From assembly GCA_963070105.1 (NCBI GenBank), contig OY718805.1:1612001-1676000 (forward strand): DNA of 64,000 bases. The letters run 5' to 3'. Of this stretch, positions 54,319-64,000 are shown in pieces. Every line of letters begins with the position of its first letter. The stretch's first letter is position 1. Position numbers and translations under genes: made by a program. The stretch comes from Litomosoides sigmodontis (taxonomy: Eukaryota; Nematoda; Chromadorea; Rhabditida; Onchocercidae). The notes below the pieces were generated by a model. It saw only the letters and a program-made list of their open reading frames with translations, had not been told where the DNA came from and did no database searches.

Positions 54319-57062
54319 TTAAAATAACAAATGTAATTTTGCAAAATTTCCAACTGACAACTTTTGCATTTCCCATTCGAACGGTGAGTCATCCTTGCAT
54401 TTAGCCGCTTTAAAGATCATATTCAATTCCTGGTAATCTGGGATGCTTGCAGAGGTTAATGATGTTAGGTGCTAAAAATTAGCAGACAAATAAGAGGGAA
54501 AAAAAGGAAAGAGAAAAGAATTAAAGTGTTCCTAAATTTTTAAAATATTTCAACTTAAGTTATTGCTAAATTTTAAGTGGCCAGCAAAACGTCAATGTTT
54601 CTTTGCGAATGTTCGTTTTTTTTTTTGTTCGTCAATTATTGTTCTGTTTCTTCTTGAAAATTTTTTTTCGTTTTCATAAAATCACACCAATAACAATTTA
54701 GCAATTTAAAAATGTCCGCGTTTTTGAAATTGAAATTAAAAGGAATTTAAAAAATAAATGAAATGAAATATATTTTTTCATTCTTTTTTTGCCTTTCGAC
54801 AATTGCTAATTTTAACTTTGGCAAATTCCAACGATGTATTCGGTTGATCTTTACATAAATTTTCAAAGCTTTCCTTCTTTTTTGCTTCTTCGATATCTTT
54901 TGCATCGGTTAAATTAGTCCATGGTAGTTTGCCATTAATTAATTCAATCTGATAATTAAATTTTAAATCGACCATTTAATTCTGACTTGTCAGACGATGA
55001 AGCAGTAGCTTAGAGGTGAGACTTGGAATTTAAATAATCTAACAATCCCTGGATCCTTTTTTTTTTCTTTTACGGAAAATGATTGCACAAATACCAGTGA
55101 GTAAAACCATGCAATGAGGTCGTCACGTGGACCAGTTTCAGCATGTGAATGCACTGTCAGTGATACGTAACGTAGCGCGCCACGAAAACCCGCATAATGA
55201 CGTGGCTTGCGCATTCTACCATCTATTTCAGTGAACATTCGTGCCATACCTTTATTAATATCACTAAAAAAAATAAAATAAAATTTAATTTTGTAAGTTT
55301 AAAAATTTTATGAAATAAAATTCACCGTGATCAAGCAGATAAATAATACGTCGTTGTGCACCTCTCCCAATGCAAATATTTGATGGTTTAATGTTACGAT
55401 GCAGGAAGCCTGCATTATGCAAATCTTGCAACGCATTTATCACCTGCAAATAAATAGCAACAACAACATCTCGTGTTGTTGACAGAGAAGGTTACTGTAA
55501 TTTACTTTACTTTTCCCTTACTTGTAGAGATATTCTATAAACGGTTGTGGGCTGTAATCGTTTAGGTGGATACTGCTTACGTATATCAGCCAGGTTACGA
55601 CCAACAAGATCCATCACAAGATATGGCACATCGTGAATTTGTCCCATACCAATTAGTGTCACAAAATGTTTCTAAATTAATTGAGTTGTTTAAATTTTCA
55701 AATTAATCATTACAATTTATAATTTGTTAGAAATGTACCTGACGTACGTATTGCATGAAAAACTCCGTCCTTAAAATTTTAAAATACTATTGTAGTGATG
55801 TGTTAGTTGCAAATGAAATAAGTTGTAAATGAGCAAATATTATGAGTGATTTCGAATTTTGAGAAAAGATTTGAAGTTATGCTTTGTTAAGATTATCGGA
55901 ATGAAGTAGTTCGCTTACTTAAATTACGCAAATTATTAGAAAAAAAAAATGTTTGCCTTTCCACGTAGTAAAGTTAAAACCATTTGCTCAATTTTCATCC
56001 GTCTTGGGTCCAACTTAGGCGTTGCAATTTTCACCACTACAGGACGAGACTTAGTGTTATCATAAGCCCTGGAACAAATTCCAGGACTGGTCACGCAACT
56101 TAGGTACAAATCTACCTGCAAGCAGGTAGATGATTTGTACCTAATCAATTCCACTACAGCAATTCACTCCTACTCATTTCGTCCTTCATAATATACGTAA
56201 TACTAAGATTGTATTAACCTAAAATTATATGAAACAATTCTACCTGTAATAATAAGAGTATTACTAATGAATGATTGAAAAATGAAATGCACTAACGGTC
56301 AAGGAGTTGATCGATGCTAGAAGGTTTAGTTGCAACAACTCTTTGCTGATGCCAATTTATCAATCGTACGCTTTGGATAATTATGTCGCAGTTAATTAAT
56401 TAATTAATTAATTTAATTGATGTGGGAAACAAATCATAACACACACGCACACGCACACACCGATAGATTTGACTGTAATTGCTGTGGCCGAGCCTCCTCT
56501 CGATTGCATACCTATTGCGAAGCACTTCGCCAATTTTCAACATTTCAATAATTTTCTCCTTCGATCCTTTTTCATCATCTAAAATAGTGCCGTTTTTGAA
56601 TTCCTCAAATTGCTACACATACCCACTCAGTTAACATTTAAATTAATATCTTAGTTGATATTTAATTTAGCGGATAAAAAGTTTTTGAACTAATAACAGA
56701 GCCAGCAAAAATTGTTCATTTATTTAACAATTCTCTTCGAAGAAAAATTTTACGGATCGTTCGTTGCAATAGAGAATGCAACAATGATCGATCGGTCGGT
56801 AGAAAATTTATAAATCGTTTTCGGCAAAAATATAATTTCAAAATATTGTTGCTAAACGTTAAGGAAAAGATGTTTATTGTTGCTTTTGCTAAAATTTAAT
56901 TTAATTTAAATTTTGGACAAAGCAGATCTTTCATCGGAATTATAGAGTAACACTAATTACTACAAATGTTTTTCTACGTTTGTAATTAAGGAAATTATAA
57001 ATTCCTACCTGGAGCTTTTCCCGTGTCCTGCTTTTTCACGGACTTTCGTGTATGAGCTAATA
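54319..57062 (-). CDS. Casein kinase 1-family protein, predicted pseudokinase (5' end unresolved)
   Basis: Minus-strand exons: 57062-57009 (tentative), 56578-56461, 56068-55957, 55671-55522, 55443-55326, 55249-55095, 54948-54817 and 54471-54319, all phase-compatible. The fold is CK1/tau-tubulin-kinase-like, typical of the large worm-specific CK1 group: MLKIGEVLRNRY, VVVKIA (the beta3 Lys), GKKHFVTLIG, PYLVMDLVGRNL, AGFRGALRY, DDLIAWFYSL and PDYQEL. Three catalytic motifs are changed. The glycine loop reads LGHSNYSQIY, HRD reads HRN in FLHRNIKPSN, and DFG reads DHG. Catalytic Asp and normal phosphotransfer are therefore probably lost, while ATP or substrate binding might remain. An in-frame ATG exists at 56543, but upstream residues (DDEKGSKEK) look genuine. 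The intron after 55957 uses a GC donor. It is divergent from the TSSK-like gene. Expression in sperm would fit the family, by inference. Confidence 0.82.
56100..56144. repeat. Foldback inverted repeat, 20 paired bases, 2-nt loop
   Basis: The arm 56100-56119 is the reverse complement of 56122-56144 except for a 3-nt bulge. It lies in the intron just upstream (in transcript sense) of the exon starting at 56068. The arm contains TTAGGTACAAAT and CTACCTGC, and the transcript strand across the loop reads TTGCAGGTAG, which resembles a 3' and a 5' splice site side by side. Confidence 0.9.
56438..56460. repeat. (CA)n tract at a splice donor
   Basis: On the minus strand this is GTGTGTGCGTGTGCGTG, starting exactly at the donor of the CK1-like exon ending at 56461. 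Length variation in the microsatellite would leave the first GT unchanged. Confidence 0.75.
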
Positions 57063-58646
57063 CTGCGGAAGATTTCTTTAAATTTTAATTTAATTGAAAG
57101 AACAATAGCATTTTTTTACGCGATATTCGCGAGAGATTTTTAAAATGCAAAAGATTTGACAAGCAAAAATGATCACTTTTTTTTCGAAATTAAATTTTGA
57201 AATTTTCCGATATAATAAATTTGCAGACATTTTTATTTTTCTCTTGCTTTCAGCAAAAATTTATCACTGAGCTATTGTGAAGTTTCCATTACCATAATCG
57301 AAATTTTAAATCGCTGATGAAATGACAAGAAAGGACTGTTAGCCGCTCAATTCAACCATAAACAATTTAACTGAAAATTTCATCTAAAATAATTATAATT
57401 TAAATATGCAGAAAATGCAAATTATCATCACGCTGTAAGCATTCATTACCAGCTAAATTCATTCAACAATCACGATTAGTGATAAGTAGGAATTGAAATT
57501 TTATTTGTAAATTTTAAAATTTTACAAATTTTACATAATATATTTTGTTCGTTACATATTACTAAGTAATAGCAGAAGATTATTGTGAGAGAAAAAGAAG
57601 GAACGGATGGTAGAGTATGTATAGAAGTAATTATGATTGCTATCTCGAGGAATAATAATTCATCAATTAGTTCTTTCTTTTTTTTTTGGAAGCAGTCAAC
57701 CATAAAGTTCTCGCGTAGGATTCCTTCGGATAATAATTACGGATAATAATTACTATCCTTCTTGGTACCCATTTCCTCCTTGTTCAAAATTAATGCTATA
57801 ATTTCTTCTTCAAAATTCAATTTCTGCGAATAAATTATTTCGATAAATTTTAATGCTTATAATTTTTGCGCATCGAAATGTAGCACTCATGTGATTTGTG
57901 AAATCTTTACAGTTCAGAACGTTAATTCGTAATAGATGTTGAACAGTCTTCATTACAGTATTCATCTGTTACACTTCGTTACCGTTCCAAATACCTCTTA
58001 TCCTCATCACTTCGATGCAATCATTATCGCTCTTCCTATCGCAGTAGAAAAATTTCAAAATTACTGTAAACTACATCATCAGTAATTTCAAAAGTTTCAA
58101 TCTAACTGAAATTGAGAAAGCCAGAAATTTGGATATTTCTTAAATATGCAAATTTGATTTGCACTTTGTCATACGAAATGCTAGTTATAAAAAATGTCAT
58201 TGCCATATTTGACGATCATTTTTTAAGCGTTTTTTCCTTCATTTCTTGCTGTATTATTCCTACGACAGTTCAGTAATCGTTTTATTGCAGTACAATTTAG
58301 TATATGTATAGTATAAGTATAATTTAGCACAAGTTCGTCGGAATAGAAGGAACGGTTGAAAATTTAAGAGAAAGAAAAGTTTCGTAAAAAAAGTTCATTA
58401 AAAAGATATCTTCGAAGGGTGCATCGATCAAAATTTAATGAATCAAGTGGATGAAAATAGAATAATATGCAATTAGAATTAAAATTTGAGATTGAAAATT
58501 AAACTGATCCACAAGGAAATGATAGGACGACCATTTCAAGTTCGACTAGATTTTCATTTAGAGATTTCATTTAAACCAGAGATTGCAATCCGGAGCGTTC
58601 AGAAAATAAAATTCCATTCACAGGTGTCACCTCACCTTATGCGACA
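57063..58646. other. Intergenic region between two divergent kinase genes (1.6 kb)
   Basis: It should contain the first exon(s) and promoter of the CK1-like gene and the promoter of the TSSK-like gene. I could not find the CK1-like initiator exon. A plus-strand ORF at 58486-58704 overlaps the TSSK start in another frame and is judged a shadow. Confidence 0.5.
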
Positions 58647-61600
58647 ATGGCGAAAAACGGTGAGGGCAGAGAAGCTGAAATCAAAGAGGACAATAGGGCG
58701 GTAAAAAAGGATAGCAAAGAGAAAGCGATAAGAAGATATGACAAGAAAGGTGGGGTGAGAGAATGTGAAAAAGAAAAGAGGGCCGGACAAAATAAGATAG
58801 ATGAAAGTAACGAAAAATTGAAGAGAGAAGGGACAGATAAAAAAATGACGAGAGATGCAGGAAATAAGAAAAGATCGGATAGCAAAAAAGATAATGAAAC
58901 AAAAAAAGGTGGAGGAAATGAGCAGAGGCAAAAGAGTGCGAAGAAAGATGGAATACAAGACGTTAAAGGAGATGCAAGCGTAAAAAGGGATGAAAAAGAA
59001 GGGAGAGATAGAAGGAGGGAGAGAGTGAAAAAGGATGAAAAAAACGAGAAAGTAAAGAAGACAAATGAGAGTGAGAAATCACTGAGAGAAAAAAAAAGTG
59101 CAAACAACGCGAGCAGGGATAGGATCCATGACAAGATTATCGGAAGTTTAACTCCTGAAATGACCAATGAAATGGTAATGCGAGGGGTCATTTTCTACGA
59201 AGACCTTGGTGACCGATCTCTTTACGTTTTCACGTCTTTTATGCTTGGACATTTTAGGTTTCTGCAGAAACTAGTTTAGTGAAATGATATAGAGGTGCGG
59301 TTTTCAGTTTTGATTTCACTTTTGCAAGAATGGAAAGAATTGACGGGTTCCTGACGTTACCGTACTTTTATTAATTTCCGGTTAGTCGATGATAACTGAT
59401 TAGACTGACAGGAACTACAGAAGTCAGTATGAAAGGATTTCCGCAAAACTTTACGTGAACTTTCTCTTCCGGCAAATTGCCACAGAGAAGATTACTTCAA
59501 AAATCAGTCCATCTCAATCATCCCTTTCAGGCAAAGGTACATTTTCCACTGTGAAAAAAAGCTGGTGCAATGCGTTAGCCAAAATGGTTGCTATAAAAAT
59601 AATCGACACAAGGTTGTTGATTAAATATCAATTATCACTCATTTATCACTTATCACCTATCATCTGCTATTCATTGGTCATTTGAGATTAATTTTTGTTT
59701 ACCGATCAGCCGGCTATTGCTTATCATTAATGTGCATCACATTGAGGGAGCTCTTCAACATACCTACAAAAAATTCACTGCTATTTCATTTTAAAATTCT
59801 CACTTTGCTTATCGAATTAGTATTGATAAATAATAATAATTAAAATAAAATAAACAAATAAAGTTAAAAATAAAGACAAAAAATAAAGACAAAAAATAAA
59901 GACAAAAAATAAAGACAAAAAATAAAGACAAAAAATAAAGATAAACTAATGAAGATTAATTAATAAAGATAAATTAACAAAGATATATTTATAAAAAAAA
60001 ATAAGTAAAAATAAATAAAAATAAATAAATAAAAATAAATAAATAAAAATAAATAAATAAAAATAAATAAATAAAAATAAATAAATAAAAATAAATAAAT
60101 AAAAATAAATAAATAAAAATAAATAAATAAAAATAAATAAATAAAAATAAATAAATAAAAATAAATAAATAAAAATAAATAAATAAAAATAAATAAATAA
60201 AAATAAATAAATAAAATGAAAGTTATAAATATATAAAATAATACATTTCTATTTCATTAATCACTCATTCTTCTATAACACTTAAAGTAACTAGGAGATA
60301 TAAAGTTTTAGGAAAAATTTAAGATATACGAAAAAGTGTTTGCCACGTGAGATTGAACTTGCCCGAACGTTGCAACACGATAATATCATTAAAGTTTATG
60401 AAGTATTTTTTTTTTGAAATTAAAGAAAAGAGAAAGAGAAGTTTCAATTTTGAATAACATTCTATTCCTAAAGTTGCGCAAATCGTCGCATTTAATAAAT
60501 ATCAAATCCTGTAAAAATTGCTAAAAATTAGTATAAATTACTTTTAAAATATAGTTCTATGGCTTTGGATCTTTTCTAATTTTACAGGCTTTATGTTAAA
60601 AATTTAATTAAAAAAAATTTTATTTTTAAACAAATTTTCCGGTAATCGAAAGAGATCCGTATGTTTGCATTATACAAGATTTCACGAGTAAAGGTGATCT
60701 GTTGCAAAAGATCAGACGCGAAAGTAAAGTTAATGAAGTGTGCGGTAGAATGCATTTTCGGCAACTTATTGAAGCAATGAAGGTATCGCGGCTTTCTCCT
60801 TTTATCCCAATCCTAAATTAAACTCTCGTGCTATCTTAACCTTAAGACATTTAGCTTTAAAATGAGGAAAATTCTGCTTAATAGTACTTGAAATCAATGG
60901 AAGTTGTGCATCGTGATATTAAATGCGAGAATATACTGCTTGATTCATGCGAAAATGTTAAAATTACCGATTTTGGTTTTGCGCGATTATTGAAAATTGG
61001 TGAGAAATCAAAAACATTTTGTGGTTCTCGGGCATACTTAGCTCCGGAAATTATTAGGTTTGCGCAATTTTTCATTTTTACTAGCCATTTTTTCCCTTTT
61101 AAAATCATAAATTAGCCATATATTAATTAGCTGGTCAGTTTAGCCATCACGCCGTTGGCCGCATATTTTCACCTGAAATTTTTTCCTTCTCATTGAAATT
61201 ATACATTGGCTTTCACGTGGAGCTAATTTTAAAATTTTCACAGTCTTTAAAAATGCATTTTGTATGAAACCGAAGATTTTCAGTAGAAATTTCACGTGAC
61301 TTCTGAAGAATGCGTAAACTTTAACTGGTAAAATTATTCACTAACGAGAGGCAATTACAAAAAATTGTTAGGAAGGCGGAAAGTTATTGAAATTAAATTT
61401 CTCGCAGAGCACAACCATATGATGGATATCAGTCGGATATATGGAGTGCAGGCGTTGTACTGTACGTGATGATCACGGGAATGATGCCTTACGATGATAG
61501 GAATGTGCAGAAAATGCTAGAAAGACAATTGCAACATAGGTGATCAATTTGTGTTAGTTCAATTTTCCACAAAATTGCATATTTAAATGTATCACTTTTA

Positions 61601-62092
61601 ATATTCCTTTTTTTTTCTTTTGAATAATTTCAGTTTCAAAAATTCCAGTCAAATTTTTCAATTGCTTTTTTTTTTTAAATATTTTTTTTTGCATTTTAAT
61701 CTTTTCATTTTTTTATTTCTCTCATTCAAAATACAAGTATTTTCCTTGTACAATTCTCTCTCTCTCTCTCTCTCTTTCTCTCTTTCTCTCTTTTATTACA
61801 CAGATTTTAATTCATTTTCACACAACGTTCATTTTTGCTTTACCTTACTTTTGGTAATTTTTGTTTCAGTAAGTTAATTTTAAATTCATTTAGAATAATA
61901 TATCCTCAAGCGACGAAGATTAGCGTCGATGCGAAACGACTGATATTTGACATCCTCCATCCGATACCTCACAGACGGCTAACAATTGAGCAAGTGATAC
62001 AGTCGAAATGGTTGGCTAACGTGAAGTACCGCATGTTAGATCAAGCTATTAGCAACGACTCGCTGACGTCAGACTCGGAGAATATCATCTGA
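58647..62092 (+). CDS. TSSK-like serine/threonine kinase with long charged N-terminal extension
   Basis: Seven exons: 58647-59208, 59531-59612, 60324-60402, 60642-60782, 60885-61057, 61408-61539 and 61894-62092. Total 1368 nt, 455 aa, all in phase. Residues 1 to about 160 are a Lys/Glu/Asp/Arg-rich low-complexity region. The kinase domain starts near residue 184 ([11 protein letters not shown]) and has VAIK (K210), [29 protein letters not shown] (D299), DFG (D317), [20 protein letters not shown] and MPYDDRN. This pattern is that of testis-specific serine kinases within the CAMK group, so it should be active. The domain is followed by only a short tail ending SDSENII. The start is the first ATG in frame, but another methionine or exon upstream cannot be excluded. 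The acceptor before 60642 is CG instead of AG (see findings). Adjacent to and divergent from the CK1-like pseudokinase. Confidence 0.87.
59865..59942. repeat. Tandem 13-bp repeat in TSSK-like intron 2
   Basis: About six copies of a unit AAAAAATAAAGAC, directly upstream of the 14-bp array. Confidence 0.9.
60000..60214. repeat. 14-bp minisatellite in TSSK-like intron 2
   Basis: About fourteen near-identical copies of AAAAATAAATAAAT, ending about 110 bp before the third exon of the TSSK-like gene. Confidence 0.92.
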
Positions 62093-63145
62093 AGCGCACC
62101 CTCTTCCACTTTTCACGTTTTCAATTTCGAATACTTACATGTATGGATGTATGTATGACACATGCCTGTCCGAGAATTTTGTTATCATTTGGAAATAGAG
62201 AAATTATGGAAATATTAAATGAAAATTATTTCCGTTGATAATTCGGCATTTTCATCAGAAAAAGATTGGATGAGAGATGAAAGCGATAGAGGAAATGATT
62301 CGTTTTAATTACTAATTGATACGTTCATAAAAGATTATTAATTGCTGAAGAAGCAAATTAATCATTTAAACTTTTCTTATTCTATTTTTCCACATAAATA
62401 CTTCAACGTTTTGAAAGAATATTTGCTTTTTCCTACAACTCTTTTACCACTACAAATTCAATCTTATTAACTAACGCAACTTGATTATTGTTAAATTAAA
62501 TGATCATAATGATAGTAATATTACAGTGGTCACAATGACAGTAATAGTACAGTGATTATAGTGATAGTAATGGGTAATCAATGCGTCCACCGATCTCTCT
62601 CAACAATAACGCCTACAGAAAGATCCTTGAATTTGCATAATGGGGGCGGTTGCTAATCAGAAGCATAAATGACATTTGTGAAGAAAAAGGGAGAAAGAAG
62701 AAAGCACGCACAGTGTTGCATCTCAAATAATTTGGACGTAAGAGGAAGCGGTGGTAAGTGTTACTGATAAGAGTGTTAGCGAGCATATCAGTTATCCATA
62801 ACTGATGGAATCGGTGATGGCGCATGGAACTCCTCTCATATTTCCTCCCAATTATTACTTATTATTACTGTTAGTCATATTTCCTCCCAATTATTACTTA
62901 TTATTACTGTTAGTCATATTTCCTCCCAATTATTATTTATTATTACTGTTAGTAGGACGCGGATGTCATGAAGAAAGCAGCTGTATTGTGATGGCATCAG
63001 ATTTGTAGCCAATGTTATCGATTGGACAAAAAGCAGAAATTCATTTCATTGGCGTAGTGTGTTGGTCTGATCTTTGGTCGTTGTTGTCCATTCTTTGCAA
63101 TATTTCAAGCACATTTGTCAGTCATTTTCAGTATTCTGTAATATA
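62093..63145. other. Intergenic region (about 1.05 kb) between TSSK-like and alh-6
   Basis: Same-strand spacing is too long for a typical nematode operon pair (about 100 bp), so alh-6 probably has its own promoter. It contains TAGTAATATTACAGTGGTCA-type degenerate repeats at 62500-62570 and a 39-bp tandem repeat at 62838-62953. A plus-strand ORF over the repeat (62805-63008) is unsupported. Confidence 0.5.
62838..62953. repeat. Three tandem copies of a 39-bp unit upstream of alh-6
   Basis: Each copy runs from ATTTCCTCCC through ATTATTACTTATT to CTGTTAGTCAT. The third copy has one C-to-T change (TATTATTTATT) and an altered end. It lies 190-310 bp before the alh-6 ATG. Confidence 0.92.
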
Positions 63146-64000
63146 ATGCTTCGTTATAATTTTGGCACACTTACGACAAGTCAATGTACCTGGCTATTAC
63201 GTCAGGCTTCCACATTCAGGTATAATATGGTATTAAAATTTTATCAACATAGTTTAAATTATTGAATTCTTCAATGTGAAAATTATTTTGCGAAAGATGT
63301 GAACTTAAAGCAGTTATGAATATTTTCTTTCTGCTTTCTCGGTGTTGCGATTGCTGCTAAAACTATTGTAAACATCGTTTCAATTTTTCAGTGGATCAGG
63401 CTTAACATCTGAAAAATTCATGAAAAATCCACAAAATGAACCAGTATTACTATATCGAAAAGGTAGTGCGGAAAGAATAGCACTTGAAAAAGCAATATCA
63501 GAGATAGCCGGTACAACTACAGATATCCCACTAGTGATTGGAAATGAGAAGATTTTGAAAAATCTTAATAGAAAGCAAGTTATGGTGAGGAGCATATATA
63601 TGTGAAATTCAAGAATAATTGTTTAGTAGTTTGTAGTTTTGGGTCATCGTGAAAATTAGCAGGTGGAACGCAAAAGATGGGAATATTGTTAAAGAGTTGG
63701 TAAACTTCAAAGAAGGATCTATTTGTTTTCGTGGAAATAATAGAATATTGTATTGGGGGGATGTCCCACCACACTTACCAGGAATATTGGCAAATATTTT
63801 GCACTAAATGACAGGATAATACTGGTTATATGCTTAAGTTTTTTGGTAAATAATTTTTTAAATTATTCTTTGATCTCTTTTGTACTATTTACAATTGAAA
63901 CTTGAAATGTTTCAGCCTTCAGATCATCAGAAAGTTATTGCGCGATTTGCACATGCCACTACGGAGCAGATTAAAGATGCGATTCAAGTTGGTCTAACTG
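63146..64000 (+). CDS. alh-6: Delta-1-pyrroline-5-carboxylate dehydrogenase, mitochondrial, 5' part, partial
   Basis: Three exons: 63146-63219, 63392-63584 and 63916 to the window edge, joined in phases 2 and 0, about 117 residues. ALDH4A1-type enzymes oxidise glutamate semialdehyde/P5C to glutamate with NAD+ in the mitochondrial matrix, the last step of proline breakdown. The N-terminus MLRYNFGTLTTSQ...WLLRQAS is rich in basic, Ser/Thr and hydrophobic residues without acids, as expected for a mitochondrial presequence. The family signature follows: NEPVLLYRKGSAER, DIPLVIGNEKI and MPSDHQKVIARFAHA, which are characteristic of the P5C dehydrogenase N-terminal region. The NAD-binding and catalytic Cys regions lie beyond the window. 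The start is the first in-frame ATG, with an upstream out-of-frame GT-rich segment left out. Confidence 0.92.

Noticed and set aside
58637..59191. 184-codon antisense ORF (Ser/Phe/Leu-rich)
   Set aside because: Mirror of the Lys/Glu-rich exon of the TSSK-like gene; purine-rich coding yields open antisense frames.

Overview
The window is eukaryotic, AT-rich, spliced DNA that looks nematode. Coding exons are mostly 55-250 bp, introns begin GT and end TTTTAG/TTTCAG, and the genes include a complete Eph receptor of the single-copy nematode VAB-1 kind, a worm-type casein-kinase-1 (CK1) relative and a TSSK-like kinase. Introns are long and full of (ATT)n, (GA)n and (AAAT)n, which fits a non-Caenorhabditis nematode, possibly a spirurine/filarial-type one. 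That placement is inference. No operon-like tight gene spacing, transposon ORF, tRNA, rRNA or CRISPR array was recognised.

Layout. (1) 1-2604, minus: 5' part of a CACHD1-like VWA/Cache protein of the calcium-channel alpha2delta superfamily; it runs off the left edge. (2) 4698-6838, plus: a nine-exon gene for a 284-aa low-complexity, probably nuclear protein of unknown family, head-to-head with gene 1. (3) 9266-32197, minus: the Eph receptor tyrosine kinase (vab-1), about 22 kb and 21-22 exons, from signal peptide to SAM domain, with two possible C-termini. (4) About 32.3-54.3 kb: some 22 kb with no gene I can support, made of AT-rich sequence and many microsatellites, including a 600-bp tetranucleotide array. 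(5) 54319-57062, minus: a CK1-family kinase homologue whose HRD, DFG and glycine-loop motifs are all altered, so a predicted pseudokinase. (6) 58647-62092, plus: a TSSK-like Ser/Thr kinase with intact catalytic motifs and a 187-residue charged N-terminal extension, divergent from gene 5. (7) 63146-64000, plus: first three exons of mitochondrial delta-1-pyrroline-5-carboxylate dehydrogenase (alh-6/ALDH4A1); it runs off the right edge.

The exon models were built by hand from reading-frame phase, splice motifs and family alignment. In the Eph, TSSK, CK1-like and orphan models every junction is phase-compatible, which is strong internal support. The junctions that needed a non-consensus site are two GC-AG introns and one apparent CG 3' splice site; they are flagged as findings. 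Functionally the window mixes a surface axon-guidance/morphogenesis receptor, a membrane channel-modulator-like protein, two kinases of types often sperm-enriched in nematodes, and a proline-catabolism enzyme. Nothing suggests they form one pathway.
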